Source: Crambe crambe (lineage: Eukaryota; Porifera; Demospongiae; Poecilosclerida; Crambeidae). Taken from it: a DNA stretch of 64,000 bases. The notes beneath the pieces were generated by a model, which was not told where the DNA came from, did no database searches, and was given only the letters and a program-made list of their open reading frames with translations. Below are positions 13,101 to 23,785 of the stretch, piece after piece (positions within the stretch are counted from its first letter, which is position 1; each line of letters starts with the position of its first letter). The position numbers and the translations under genes were made by a program. The stretch is from contig OZ004596.1 in the NCBI GenBank assembly GCA_963924555.1, forward strand, positions 4,350,139 to 4,414,138, given 5' to 3'.

Positions 13101-16100
13101 TATACAACTTATGCTACACTTTGTACTACATTCCATGGGTGATAACCAAGATGCACACCAGATGATGGCTGAGCTTGCATCCATTGATTGCCTTTTGCAT
13201 ACTTCTCGAGCGCAATTTCAAAAATTCAATGTGTAGTAGTTGGTTTACAAGTGACAGTGTAGCCAATAAGTATTACAGTTTTCTCTTGTGATGACCATGG
13301 GTATGTACTGTACAATGTATGTGCATGAAAGTTCTGAGTTGGGTTGATGAAGTTGATGTTTTATCCAAATTTGCTGAAAGTCAACCTCATGTTGCCTGTG
13401 GGCTGACAAGTGCCTCTATACCTATTCAGAACAACTCCGCTATCCAAAACTTACAGGAAGATTTATCTTGCTCTACTATTCCCTTTCCATATTCTAAAAG
13501 TGGTGCACTCAATATTCATTTGGATCACAGCCCTGCTCATAGGTAGCTGGAGTGTTTTAGTGAACTGATTAGCTAGCTATGATACACTTTTAAGTCACTT
13601 TTACCCTGTGAGGTACTATGATTATTCCCTTTTGGAGGCCCTCAATTATTAAAATTAATCTCCAGCATTCAGTGTCATATTTTCCAGATAGGGTGATGGG
13701 GTCATTGTCCACCAGTAGTGATGTTCGTTTTGTAAAAAAACTTTTGCTGCAGGTGCTAGGCCTCCAGTCACGGGGGGAAGAAGAAAAAAAAGAGGTGCAA
13801 ATTATTCAAAATTTGATAGATTGCCATGATGCAGGCATGGTTGGCTGTGATGTCCCTCACTTTGTAATGCATTATGGATAACTCCCCAGGCAGGCCTGGA
13901 GCCTCCACCTATATAGTGATAAGGCCATAGGCTCACCCACTCATTCATGCATGGTTAGATGTGTCAAATATACGAAGTGTATGTTCATGCACTAGAAGAT
14001 GCCTAAAAATAGCAAAATCTGGTAAGGCCAAAACCTTAGCAGCCTTACTGGAGGCTCCGGCCCTGCCAGGGCAAGACAGAGAAAAGGAACTGCCTCAGGC
14101 ACAGTTCACAGTATACACTAGTTTACCAGAGGGCCACTTTAAATTTAAGATATATAGCTAGTGTTAAACCAGTATCTACGGTATTAAAGTTAATTATAAG
14201 TGAGCTACATGATCTATGACATCGGGAGTTACAAATTAATTAAGTGCTTCCCCCTCCGCACTGACTAAAATAGTTACAAGTTACATAACTATTGAGAGCT
14301 GTAACATTGCTCCAAGAATCAGTACAGTGCATGCAATACATAATAAGCATTTACCTGTTGCACAAGTACTTCCAGTCCATCCTGTTCGGCAAGAACATCT
14401 GTTAGGAGCAGTGCAAGTACCTCCATTTCAACAAGCAGAACTACACACAGCTGAAATGTGCATATAATAAGATTACTTTTGATCAGTATATAAGCTTTTT
14501 TACCTGTTGCACAAGTACTTCCAGTCCATCCTGCTCGGCAAGAGCATCTGTTAGGAGCAGTGCAAGTACCTCCATTTGCGCAAGCAGGACTACACACAGC
14601 TGAAGCATTTATCTAAATATCAGTACAGTGCAATATATGAGCTTTTACCTGTTGCACAAGTACTTCCAGTCCATCCTGCTTGGCAAGAGCATCTGTTGGG
14701 AGCAGTGCAAGTACCTCCATTTTGACAAGCAGAACTACACACAGCTGAAGTGTTTATATTATAATATTGCATCTAGATGCTCTAAGAATCGTACAGTGCA
14801 ATAGCTACATGAGCTTTTTTACCTGTTGCACAAGTACTTCCAGTCCATCCTGCTCGGCAAGAGCATCTGTTAGGAGCAGTGCAAGTACCTCCATTTGCGC
14901 AACCAGGACTACAGCGAGCTGAAGAATTATAATTTAATTGTTTTTGTTTTTGTTTTTTTGTTGTTGTTATTATTGTTTGTTGTTGTTGTCATTGTTGTTG
15001 TTGTTGTTGTTTTGCATCTAAATGCTCTAAGAATCAATACATACGTGTTGCACAAGTACTTCCAGTCCATCCTGTTAGGTAAGAACATCTAGCAGTGCAA
15101 GATCCAGGAGCTCTGCAAGCAACAGCACAACCTCCATTTACACAAGCAGGACTACAATTAGCTGAAATATTACAATAGCATTTTATACAGCATCCAAATG
15201 ATCAGTGCAATACATACGTGTTGTGCAAGTACTTCCAGTCCATGCTGTTGGGCAAGAGCATCTGTTGGGAGCAGTGCAAGTACCTCCATTTCGACAAGCA
15301 GAAGTACACACAGCTGAAATGTGTATTAGCATTTAATCAGTACAGTACAATACATGAGCTTTTACCTGTTGCACAAGTACTTCCAGTCCATCCTGTTCGG
15401 CAAGAACATCTAGCAGTGCAAGATCCAGGAGCTCTGCAAGCAACAGCGCAACCTCCATTTACACAAGCAGGACTACAATTAGCTGAAATATTACAATAGT
15501 ATTTTATATAGCATCTAAATGCTCAGTGCAATACATACGTGTTGTGCAAGTACTTCCAGTCCATGCTGTTGGGCAAGAGCATCTGTTAGGAGCAATGCAA
15601 GTACCTCCATTTCGACAAGCAGAACTACACACAGCTGAAACGATATATTGCATTTAATCAGTACAATGCAATACATGAACTTTTACCTGTTGCACAAGTA
15701 CTTCCAGTCCATCCTGCTTGGCAAGAGCATCTGTTGGGAGCAGTGCAAGTACCTCCATTTCGACAAGCAGAACTACACACAGCTGAAAAATGTGTATTAT
15801 AATAATATTGCATTTAATCAGTACAGTGAGCTTTTTAACCTGTTGCACAAGTACTCCCAGTCCATCCTGCTCGGCAAGAGCATCTGTTAGGAGCAGTGCA
15901 AGTACCTCCATTTGCGCAACCAGGACTACAGCGAGCTGAAGAATTATAATTTTGTTTTTGTTTTGTTTTGTTTTTTGTTGTTGCTTTTTTACATCTAAAT
16001 GCTCTAAGAATCAATACATACGTGTTGCACAAGTACTTCCAGTCCATCCTGTTAGGCAAGAACAGCTAGCAGTGCAAGATCCAGGAGCTCTGCAAGCAAC

Positions 16101-17957
16101 ACCGCAACCTCCATTTACACAAGCAGGACTACAATGAGCTGAAATATTACAATAGTATTTTATTTGGCATCTAAATGATCAGTGCAATACATACGTGTTG
16201 TGCAAGTACTTCCAGTCCATGCTGTTGGGCAAGAGCATCTGTTAGGAGCAGTGCAAGTACCTCCATTTCGACAAGCAGAAGTACACACAGCTGAAATGTG
16301 TATTAGCATTTAATCAGTACAGTGCAATACATGAGCTTTTACCTGTTGCACAAGTACTTCCAGTCCATCCTGTTCGGCATGAGCATCTGTTAGGAGCAGT
16401 GCAAGTACCTCCATTTCGACAAGCAGAAGTACACACAGCTGAAATGTGTATTAGCATTTAATCAGTACAGTGCAATAACTTGAGCTTTTACCTGTTGCAC
16501 AAGTACTTCCAGTCCATCCTGTTCCGCAAGAGCATCTGTTAGGAGCAGTGCAAGTACCTCCATTTCGACAAGCAGAAGTACACACAGCTGAAATGTGTAT
16601 TAGCATTTAATCAGTACAGTGCAATACATGAGCTTTTACCTGTTGCACAACAGGGGCGTAAGAAGATGTTTTCTGGTGGGGGGGCTGATGTATATGTGCT
16701 GGTGTGTGCGCGCTTGCGTGCAGAAAATTTTTTAGCTGACCACGCCCACTTTCCTTAACTACGCCCATTTTTGTATACCAGTATACCATCAACTGGCTCA
16801 GTGGCATCAGTGCTTGTGATTGAGGTCTATTGTATGCAACCTTTTTCTTTGGTGAGGTGAGAGAGGAAGCCTGGGAATGAGGCTATGCAATCTTACATCG
16901 ATAGTTAATACCTGTATCAATTTGAGAACTGAACTCTGTGCCATAGTAGAGTCCAGGAAGACTTAATAGCAGATACTTTCTAGCAGAGCCAAGCTAATTG
17001 CTGAGCTAGTACTTAATAACCAATGTCATCTCATAATACTTAGCTAGTAGGTGTTACTAACACTTAGTTAATATGCACCATCAGTGATGTTGAATTTGCT
17101 AATGCCTATGTGCAGGTACTATCCATTTTGAGTGGGGGGGGGGCTGAAGCCCCCCCAGCCCCCCTGCTTCTTACGCCCATGCACAAGTACTTCCAGTCCA
17201 TCCTGCTCGGCAAGAGCATCTGTTAGGAGCAATGCAAGTACCTCCATTTGCGCAACCACGACTACACACAGCTAAGTAAACAAATGTTCACCAACAAATA
17301 AATACTGTGATCATAGTTGATTTATGTTCACTTGATCCTTAGAGCATTTATGGTTAAAAATTCCTGACAAAATTTTGTGTGCTTCAGCCATCTACTTCTA
17401 TGTACATGCCAAATGGAATGCAAATAGCTATATGATTATGATAACATACGATAACATCTTGAGCCAGATTGTCTGTAGCCACTACAACACCCAAATACTC
17501 TGGAATAGGCTGTACTATAGGTTCTCCGTGAAATTCTACGATATAGTGTCCTGCAGTACAAAATTAATTTAATAGCTGTAAACTATAGAGAGTGTTTAGA
17601 GTGACTTTCAATGGTAGCTGTATGCTTTGCATGCACACATTTTACCTTGTGCACCGAGCCCAACCGAATAAACCACAGCTATATTGATCAGCGTATGCTT
17701 GTGGTGAGTAGGCTACTGAAGCTACTTGTCTTGCACTCGTTCTGTAGCAAACTCTGCATGCATGAGGGAGACAAGAAATATAACTACTTCAATTCTGTGG
17801 GGCCGGCCCCTGTGATACTGCCAGTCCCCTGCAGTTCTTGCAAAATTATTATAGAAAAAAAAATGATCATGTTGTTCACTTACCCAGTCTGAGCACTGCA
17901 GTGATACACTGCCACAGTTAAAATAACAGCAACGATTAATTGAACTAATCCACGCAT
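905..17957 (-). CDS. Receptor A: EMI-EGF-cbEGF-FN3-Ig single-pass membrane protein (whole gene span)
   Basis: Predicted cell-surface receptor or adhesion protein; ligand unknown. Minus-strand order: signal peptide exon (17957-17884), EMI domain (17753-17450), about 15 EGF exons (17271-14355), 17 calcium-binding EGF exons (12935-8751), two FN3 (8679-8007), a Cys-rich module (7949-7602), eleven Ig-like domains (7541-3464), two FN3 (about 3405-2339), one Ig-like (about 2280-1883), a juxtamembrane module with transmembrane helix (1704-1239) and a tail (1163-905, stop TAA 907-905). Exons largely match single domains and EGF exons are phase 1-1, so gain or loss keeps frame. EMI plus EGF recalls Draper/MEGF10-type proteins, but the FN3/Ig half does not. 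A 4-bp insertion near 6622-6631 shifts frame in the third Ig exon, and a MITE splits the first EGF exon (16651-17180). This copy may therefore be a pseudogene or encode a truncated product. Tandem paralogue: 36627-49180. Confidence 0.75.
1239..1704 (-). CDS. Receptor A juxtamembrane module and transmembrane helix
   Basis: The exon runs from a TAG acceptor at 1706-1705 to a GTAAGT donor after 1239. It encodes [20 protein letters not shown], then [37 protein letters not shown] and KECK, followed by a long hydrophobic run [20 protein letters not shown] ending in ILRYKNHS. The basic residues after the helix set the outside-in topology. The Cys-containing stretch before the membrane is not a family I can name with confidence. 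It may be a SEA-like module, but no cleavage motif is evident. Confidence 0.8.
1883..3405 (-). CDS. Receptor A membrane-proximal FN3-FN3-Ig
   Basis: FN3 at about 3405-3020 ([36 protein letters not shown]), FN3 at about 2620-2339 ([28 protein letters not shown]) and an Ig-like domain at about 2280-1883 ([26 protein letters not shown]). The intron between about 3016 and 2640 contains a run of 23 C at 2968-2990 that is only about 5 bases in receptor B. Confidence 0.75.
3464..7541 (-). CDS. Receptor A Ig-like block (eleven domains) with a frameshift
   Basis: Ig-like domains are encoded near 7541-7260, 7200-6949, 6870-6550, 6490-6146, 6092-5780, 5715-5350, 5292-4940, 4890-4530, 4475-4165 and 4119-3464, the last exon holding two. 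Typical marks are paired Cys with a core Trp and D-x-G-x-Y-x-C or similar ([23 protein letters not shown]). Two domains lack the canonical first Cys, for example LTLTGRAEF near 5660. Several have NxT/S glycosylation sites. In the exon at 6870-6550 a 4-bp insertion near 6622-6631 shifts the frame and gives TGA at 6595-6593, whereas receptor B is open here. Confidence 0.75.
7602..7949 (-). CDS. Receptor A Cys-rich module of unknown family
   Basis: A single exon between the FN3 pair and the Ig block. It shows [20 protein letters not shown], then [11 protein letters not shown], a Trp in GEWFLPG, a run [24 protein letters not shown] and LYIGLDSG. It has a Cys-Trp-Cys spacing that could be a divergent Ig fold, but the CC pair and the RSRGP segment are not typical. 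The paralogous exon in receptor B is 43257-43604 and is well conserved, which argues for function. Confidence 0.55.
8007..8679 (-). CDS. Receptor A, first FN3 pair (two exons)
   Basis: The exon at about 8679-8385 and the exon at about 8320-8007 each encode one fibronectin type III domain. The first shows [26 protein letters not shown] and [10 protein letters not shown]. The second shows [17 protein letters not shown] and [10 protein letters not shown]. These have the Pro-rich start, core Trp and Tyr/Leu pattern of FN3. They join the stalk of EGF modules to the Ig region. Confidence 0.8.
8751..12935 (-). CDS. Receptor A calcium-binding EGF array (17 exons)
   Basis: Seventeen near-identical exons of about 127 bp. 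A representative module starts [13 protein letters not shown], continues with [13 protein letters not shown] and ends with [12 protein letters not shown]. The D-x-D-E-C start, the middle Asn and the aromatic residue are the calcium-binding EGF (EGF_CA) signature. Exons lie near 8751, 8931, 9108, 9286, 9468, 9651, 9830, 11201, 11386, 11566, 11745, 11923, 12105, 12285, 12463, 12635 and 12815. Tandem calcium-binding EGFs usually form rigid rods, so exon number would set stalk length. Receptor B has only two such exons (44414-44712). Confidence 0.85.
9975..10420. mobile_element. Hairpin MITE in the calcium-binding EGF array
   Basis: A 446-bp element with long inverted ends. The left arm begins AGTTAGAACACGGTAGTC and continues through TGGTGATTATGGCC to GTCAATTATTAGTTTCTGGTC near 10070. 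The right arm is the complement, ending at CTACCGTGTTCTAACT. There is a GC-rich spacer and no coding frame. It lies in an enlarged intron between calcium-binding EGF exons 7 and 8 counted from the low-coordinate end, and receptor B has nothing equivalent. Confidence 0.7.
10425..11190. repeat. Intron DNA with a tandem repeat of about 110 bp
   Basis: From about 10785 to 11030 a unit containing CTTCCAACAGTCAGCTATA, AGAGACAGAAATAAA and TAATGACAATGTTAT recurs about two and a half times. The rest of the intron holds a GC-richer stretch (10430-10720) with a short plus-strand open frame (10495-10710), probably non-coding. No gene is supported. Confidence 0.5.
12960..14340. other. Long intron segment specific to receptor A
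   Basis: This stretch separates the EGF and calcium-binding EGF arrays. The matching interval in receptor B is only about 335 bp (44713-45051) and looks unrelated. Several open frames of 60-90 codons are present on the plus strand (13319-13546, 13618-13881), without recognised domains. An imperfect inverted repeat links about 13890-13910 and 14050-14075 (GGAGCCTCC against GGAGGCTCC). It is probably old inserted repeat DNA; no gene could be supported. Confidence 0.4.
14355..17271 (-). CDS. Receptor A EGF exon array (15 exons, one broken)
   Basis: Repeated exons of about 90-100 bp separated by introns of about 50-100 bp. A typical module has the Cys pattern of [16 protein letters not shown] and TGSTC. 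One variant near 15046-15160, 15366-15475 and 16021-16140 has an insertion rich in Cys (CRAPG type). Exons lie near 14355, 14504, 14648, 14822, 15046, 15220, 15366, 15537, 15685, 15838, 16021, 16196, 16341, 16490, and a last one split between 16640 and 17181 by a MITE. All are phase 1-1. Introns contain GTT-rich microsatellites (14940-15012, 15950-15975). Confidence 0.8.
16651..17180. mobile_element. MITE inserted in an EGF exon, with 6-bp target duplication
   Basis: A 530-bp insertion with no coding capacity. It is bordered by GCACAA at 16645-16650 and again at 17181-17186, and its ends carry an inverted repeat (AGGGGCGTAAGAAG at the left, matching the complement of CTTCTTACGCCCAT at the right with one mismatch). 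The end sequence resembles hAT-type MITEs, but the apparent duplication is 6 rather than 8 bp, so the superfamily is uncertain. It splits an EGF exon whose two halves read across the gap exactly as the uninterrupted exons of receptor B do. Confidence 0.75.
17450..17753 (-). CDS. Receptor A EMI domain (two exons)
   Basis: Exon 17753-17646 and exon 17550-17450 join in frame. The first carries VCYRTS and CGLFGWARC, the second LYRR and FGCCSGYR. The spacing of cysteines and the pattern C..., CG-W-C, YR-Y, CCxGY and C match the EMI domain found at the N terminus of EMILIN, MEGF10-type and related proteins, where it usually mediates protein-protein contact. It sits directly before the EGF array as in MEGF10/Draper-like receptors. 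Confidence 0.75.
17884..17957 (-). CDS. Receptor A signal-peptide exon
   Basis: The exon starts with ATG at 17957-17955 and encodes [20 protein letters not shown] followed by SAQTG, a typical secretory signal: short basic start, long hydrophobic core, small residues before the likely cleavage site. A GGGTAAG donor follows. Joining to the exon at 17753 in phase 2 gives an open EMI domain. The alternative reading of that exon alone contains stops in this copy. The homologous exon of receptor B is at 49180-49107. Confidence 0.8.
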
Positions 17958-19290
17958 CTTTAGCTACACACACCGAATGATGGCTGTTAGACCATGCAGT
18001 TCAGTGCAGCCAACTAGTAATGTAGATCATTATATATCCACAGAGGGTTTATTCAATGAATGCATGTGTTCAAATTCACTAATTTCACTGGTGTATAGTT
18101 ACCAGCAATAATAGTAGTTCATTAAGCATTCCTTTAAATAATGATGCATGATCACTTAAGTTGCACTGTTGATTCTTGTGCATGATAATATACCCCATGC
18201 TGGGTGACAATAGTCGACAGTACCCCATGCTAGGTTGTGTGGTCTTTGCTATGTATGTAGGCAGCATGCACTGAATGGGGATTAGCTAATATTGTTACAT
18301 GATGTATTGAAACATCATACATGGTAGTTTGAGTTAAGGGTGCACATTTTCATACAGTTTCCTATGCATAGCAAATTTTTATGGTGTAATCATCACCAAG
18401 AGTGTGTGGCAATTTGCTTCCAAAGGGTCTAAGGGGGGATGAGTTTTGTACTTTCATGCATTGACAATGCATGCAAATGCCACTCATTATGAGAGAAACA
18501 GTGACACAGACACTCAAGGAAGTGAGTGTGATGATTTCAGTGGCACCACTATATATATTGCTACTGTTGAGATAGGGTTGCCGATCACAGCAGCTGCAGC
18601 AAACTCAGGGTTTCCAAAGTTAAAATTTGAAAACTCTGAATGGTCCTTGAGAAAATCCAAACTTTTAATAGCAAAAAAATCCAAAGAAAATCTGAATACA
18701 AAAATTAATAGACCACACCTACAACATAGCTAGCTCAAAAAACAATAGTCAGTCTGTGAAAAAAATCATGGGTGCATATGGTTAATGAGAATCTTCTAAT
18801 GAAGATATTACATTCATAGCTACAACTTTTACTTCGTTCAAACCTCATTGACATTGTATAAACAGAGATGTCAGAGTATCCACACCAACTCTGACTCAAC
18901 ATTATTATTTCCATTTATTGTACACTTGTTTTATATAGCTAGCTAATTAGAATAAAAATTGAATTTTCTCTTGAATTAAAAAAAAATCTGAGTATTAGGC
19001 CAGTGCAGGAGAAATCCTGTCCAAATACTGAACAGAGTGTATAAAAATCTGAGTCTTTGGATAAAATATGAAACTTTGGAGACCCTGCAAACTGCAGAAC
19101 TTGGAAGTGGCTGGTGCCAAAAAGTCATATGCTCCAATGACTATACATGTAGCTATAGCTGATTGACTTGCAGAATCTCGAGAGAATAACAAAACTGGAA
19201 CAGAATCAATGACTAGTCTAAATAAGTCAGCATTTGGTATAGTATTCCCAGCCCAGGAAGGCACTCAATAATGTCAATTGGCTGCTTGGA
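17958..19290. other. Intergenic DNA upstream of receptor A
   Basis: AT-rich. The segment 18080-18280 contains a short motif repeated imperfectly (ACCCCATGCTGGGT at 18190, ACCCCATGCTAGGT at 18225). The short open frame at 18446-18733 is not conserved as coding in the paralogous region. No gene supported. Confidence 0.5.
18029..18040 (-). promoter_or_regulatory. Possible TATA box of receptor A
   Basis: The minus strand reads GGATATATAATGATC about 75 bp upstream of the ATG at 17957. Receptor B has TATATAAATG at a matching distance. Placement and conservation make it a reasonable core promoter, but transcription start evidence is lacking. Confidence 0.4.
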
Positions 19291-19399
19291 TGCATGACAT
19301 TCTTCCTATGGAGCCAAATGTTTGAGTACCCCCTTGAGAGTTCCTGCTATGTCATGATTATTCTACATAGTGTTGTACAGTTTCAAAAACAAAATACCA

Positions 19400-20290
19400 G
19401 AAATCATTTTGTCACCTTTACCAGTGACATCATGTCAAAAGGTCAAATGGATACCATTTACTTGGCCTTTGACACCATACCTCATCCAGAGCTGCTTTCT
19501 AAACTAAGCAACTATGGTATAACTGGTAAACTGTGGCAGTGGCTAAAGGAATACTTAACCAATAGATGGGACAGCAGTAGCTAGATCATCTTTTTTAACC
19601 AATTACATTGGGTGTTCCTCAAGGGAGTATCCTTGGACCATTCCTATATCTAAACGACTTAGCTACCCATCTCCAAAATCCTGATGATCAGAGGAGTCTC
19701 TGATGTAGATCATCTTCAGGAGGACCAATACAATATAGGTACCTGGTCAAAATATCCTTCAATATCAATAATTCTGCAACATACATTTCAATTCCATCAT
19801 GCCCAGCAGCTCAAGCAGCATCATGAGCAGCAACAGGTGAAGAGATTTCAGTTTAGATTTGTAATTGGAAGTATAAAATGAACTTTGTGACCCCTGCATT
19901 ATGACTATATCTTTGATGAACATAGGCCTCCACTACTGGGGCCTGTACAAAAACTGGGATTGAATCAGAGATCTGTACAACTTTTTCCTTGTTATATGAT
20001 TGAAGTGTAGGGACCAAAAGTACGATGTACCATAGTAGGCTTTGGCAAGAATATGTTGGTGGTGTTTGCAAGTCGGGTTCCCACCCACTCAAGATCCATC
20101 TCCAATTCCCAAAGGCACTTCTATTTCAACAGGCTATGGAACTCTCTGCCACCAATCGATTTATCCTTAAGTGCTCCTACCATCGAATCCAAACTCAAAG
20201 ATTATTTTGGTGAGAAGTTTTTGAAGCCAATAGCTAACACTTGTACATTCCATCTTGTCTGCCCTTGCTGAAACTGTATGTTGAACCCCA
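19400..20290 (+). pseudogene. LINE reverse-transcriptase remnant (copy A)
   Basis: Fragments of a non-LTR reverse transcriptase. TIYLAFDTIPHPELLSKLSN then YGITGKLWQWLKEYLTNRW are near 19455-19560. VPQGSILGPF and NDLATHLQNP follow near 19610-19680. A C-terminal piece with FYFNRLWNSLPPIDLS and ESKLKDYF is near 20110-20215. These match the finger/palm and C-terminal regions of LINE RTs. An in-frame stop follows TNRWDSSS, and the YxDD core segment is missing, so it is dead. The same remnant lies at 50175-50640 in the second block, so it predates the duplication. Confidence 0.75.
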
Positions 20291-21079
20291 AGCTGCCCAA
20301 TTATAATTCTATGCTCACGAAACATGTAACCATTAATCTATCTTCTTTCAGTTGTTTTTTGTTTGTTTGTTTGTTTGTTTGTTTGTTTATTTTGTTCTTG
20401 TTTTTCTCCTGGTCACCAGGCCAGTCCTGGTGGACTCTCAGCCTGCTCTCATAACCTATTTGTTGCAACTTAGCTCATTTCTTAAATGTCATCTTGTGCT
20501 GTAAATCACGAAATACAGTGAACTCCCTCTAATCAGGACCCCTGAAATGAGGCCACTACCATCCCCCCCCAAATTTTTCACACTATTGACCTCTCCAGAT
20601 CTCCACATTTTATAACACACTAACAGCAGTATGGTAGTATAATACTTGAATTCTTGGCATGTAGCTAGTTCTATTACAATGTACATGCAGTCACTACAGT
20701 TAGCAGTTAACTCAATGAAGTTGTAACTATGTGGTATCAACTTAATCTTATTATTACCTTTGACACTCAGACCTTTGAAGACTACATGTGAAGGGTACAA
20801 GTTAAAATCAATCAAACCATTCCTACAAAATTAAACTTCGCTACTGAATATAATATTATACATGTTTAAAGTTCATGCACTTACACGTCAAGGTTTACAC
20901 CTGGCTATTTCTGCAAAAAATGCAGCTGGCATTACCATGTCAGATTCAGTTGTTCTACCGATTATAATGTGCGAACTTTAAGCAAAATTTATTGTGCGAA
21001 CATTTTGATTTTAATGGTCTTTGCAAAAAGCATCAGCATGATTATAGCTACAAGTTTGTCTTGACTGATTGCAAGTCAG
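20291..21079. other. Intergenic DNA 3' of P450 A
   Basis: It contains a short (GTTT)n tract at about 20352-20390 next to the LINE 3' end, and at 20515-20565 a repeat motif with CTCCCTCTAATCAGGACCCC, a common scattered sponge repeat type that also resembles 61310-61355. No coding feature seen. Confidence 0.45.
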
Positions 21080-23729
21080 TTAATTGGCAGATTTTGCAGG
21101 AAGGAGAGTACAAGGGAGATCTTTGGGCTGAAGTGTTGTCCTTTGTACTTCTACTAACTTGAAGTCCTCAGGAAGAGAGATCCTGTAAGTTTGAACGAAC
21201 CTTGCCAGAGCAATTTTGGCTTCCATCTACATGTGTTTAGGAGGAAGAACTAACCACTGAAATGCACACTGACCAGAGTAAACTAGCTATATAGTAATAA
21301 TATCATTGCAAATTACCATTGCAAAGTGTCGTCCAATACAAGATCGATGACCCAGTCCAAATGGAAAGAACACGAATGAATTAGGTCTATATTACAATTC
21401 ATCATTATCTCTGAAGAGTATATAGCTATTGCTAGGCTTTGATACATGGTCATCAACTCACTTCTTGTTTTCTGGGTCAAAGCGACTGGGGTCAAAAGTA
21501 TCAGGATCACTGAAATGCTCTGGCATCCGACACATGGTAGCTGTTATCATCTGAATTAAAGTATATTGAATAACTTTAACCACAATACCATCACATCATA
21601 CCAAAACTATAGTTCCAGCAGGGACAGAGTGGCCTCCTAAAGTGGATGTTGAGTGCAGACACTTGCTAATGCCAAAAACTGGTGGATAAAGACGGAGAGT
21701 TTCATTTAGAACCTGAAAGATAATGTAGTAATAACTTATTGGACTGCATGCTACTACTGCCAGAGCTGGTGATCCCATTGAGAGGTTCATAGGAGTTAGT
21801 TACTCACTGTACCTGTTCAGTATACTGTAATTTTTCCAAGTCTTCTACAGTCACTGATCTCCTATCTCCAAGTACTTCATCAACTTCAGAGATTAACCTG
21901 TCAGGATGAATGATCATTATTTTAAAGTACAATAATAGCTATGATTATCACACCTTTCCATAATACCAGGATTTTCGTGAAGAAGATAGATGACAAAAGA
22001 TAGGAGATTAGAAGTTGTCTCACTCCCTGTACACAGTTGTGGGATGAATGATTTGATTAACTATGGTAGCTAGAGATAATGGATTCACTCACCAGCAACG
22101 AAATAAGTGCAAAAGTCATCGATAAGGACTTCAATATCTGATTCTCCTTTAGTGGCTGTACAGAGAAGAAGAAACATTTGCTACTTTTATGCAGATAACT
22201 GATGAGTCACACTTACAAGCCACCTCTAGGATGTGTGTCAGGATATCATTAGGAGGCTGCTCTCCACTTTCGATGGTCTTGATTCTCTTCATGATACAGT
22301 CCCTCCCTATCTTCCTCATAGCTCTCACTGACGCTTGGTAACCTCTAGCCTCAAACGGATGCAGGTACTACCACACAGTGACACACAAAATCAATAACGA
22401 TTATTGCTAATCGAGAATAGCATGAATTTCTAATTCATATGCAATACCTGATTCAGGGAAGGGTAGAAACTACGAAATGACACATCGACACCCTTGAGAG
22501 CTTTATTGGTGATATACGAGAAGATGGTTTCACTCTCATCAACTGGTGATGTTATACCCAATGACTTTGCATTCCACTGCTCAGAGAAATCAGTCCCAAA
22601 TGCAGTCTGAGGGAAAATAAAAATACCCACAGAATCTCTAGGCCATGTAATGGATTTTATAATGCATATAGCTAGGACGTGATTTATTGCAATGCACAAC
22701 ATTCTAGTTAGCTATGAGCCTATATACAATATGGTGGCTATTATATCTACACCTTTGTAGCTATTCAAGAGCCTTGGTACGAGGCTAGAACGCACCTTGC
22801 TGATAACATCCAAGGTTAAGCCAAACATCTTTTTTTCCATGGACACAATGGTTTTTCCATCAGCTGAGGATTCCAGTTTCTTGAGAAAGTGGTCAATGCA
22901 AGCATTGAAAGTTGCAACCAAGGTCTTCAAGTAACTGGGGGGGGGGGGGGGGGGGGGGGGAGATGGAAGTGACATGTAGTGAATGCATAAACTAAGAGAT
23001 CAGTTGCTGATGGCCAACCTCTTAGTGAAGGCAGGATCATACAGCTTTCTCCTTGGCTTCCATGAATCATAGTCTTTCAGAGAAACCAACCCTTTACCTA
23101 AAAACCTACAATAACAATAAATGATAGCTATTTAGTATGAATTACAATGGATACCTTTCTCCAAATATTGTGTGAAATATGGAAACAAATCTTGTAGATT
23201 TATCATTTTTTATATTCATCACAACCTCCTGTACAAAATAAACCATCGCATGACATGCACTCAGTATTATGTTAGTTACCTTGATAACTTCAGGATCTAC
23301 AGTCAAGATTTCAGGAGTATGGAAGAAAAAAACAACAAAGGTAGTCGTTTTCACATCATCCATCCTAAAAAATTGAAATGGTTAGCACTGTAGCTATTCT
23401 AGTTATTCTATGGTTAAACACTGGCAACTTTGTGATTCACTCACCAGTACTTCATTGCTGTAGCCATAGGAACATCATCGTTTCCTGTCACTTTGGATAT
23501 ATATATCAGGTCTGCTACATGACCCATGTAAAAGCTGTATCAAATCAAAAGGCAGTCAGCTATTAATTTAATGCAACAAAAAAAAAATCAACCTGGATTG
23601 TCGAGGAGAGGGGATGTGGGAGTACTTGTAGTGAATGTAGCTAATATAGATGGTGTAGAGTACAAAGAGAGTTGCCAACAGGACAAGGACACCTCCTCCC
23701 AGATAACCAGTCCACATCAAGAAAGACGT
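21080..23729 (-). CDS. Cytochrome P450 A, CYP46-like
   Basis: Predicted microsomal haem mono-oxygenase; CYP46 enzymes hydroxylate sterols, but the substrate here is unknown. About fourteen short exons. The N-terminal exon encodes a membrane anchor (WTGYLGGGVLVLLATLFVLY). Marks in order: RRKLYDPAFTKR, FGLTLDVISK, TAFGTDFSEQW, the I-helix oxygen-binding AGSETTS near 22090, the K-helix ETLR near 21695, DPSRFDPENKK near 21480-21510, the haem loop FPFGLGHRSCIGRHFA near 21310-21360 with the Cys ligand, and a C terminus with LPKDLPCTLLPAKS-type sequence (stop at 21082-21080). The original start codon is ACG (23729-23727) where copies B and C have ATG. The next in-frame ATG is at 23717-23715 and still keeps the anchor. 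Otherwise the gene looks intact. It lies between receptor A and a mobile-element block. Confidence 0.8.
22937..22960 (-). repeat. Poly-C tract forming the 3' splice site of a P450 A intron
   Basis: Twenty-four G on the plus strand, read as C on the sense strand and followed at once by AG and the exon starting YLKTLVATFN (with its ACTT start). The homopolymer therefore is the polypyrimidine tract of this acceptor. In P450 B the run is 36 (54294-54329) and in P450 C it is a mixed pyrimidine tract (TTTTTCTTCCCC). Confidence 0.8.
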
Positions 23730-23785
23730 TCTTTTTTATATAGTAACTCTTGGTTTCTGAACTGAAATCTTCAGGAGAAAAGATG

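Noticed and set aside
13319-13881. Plus-strand open frames in the receptor A intron as a host gene
   Set aside because: Short, overlapping no recognisable domain, absent from receptor B, and located in probable inserted DNA.
22712-22975. Proline-rich N-terminal extension of a P450 exon
   Set aside because: The prolines come from the intronic C run before the AG acceptor. The true exon starts at the YLKTL segment.
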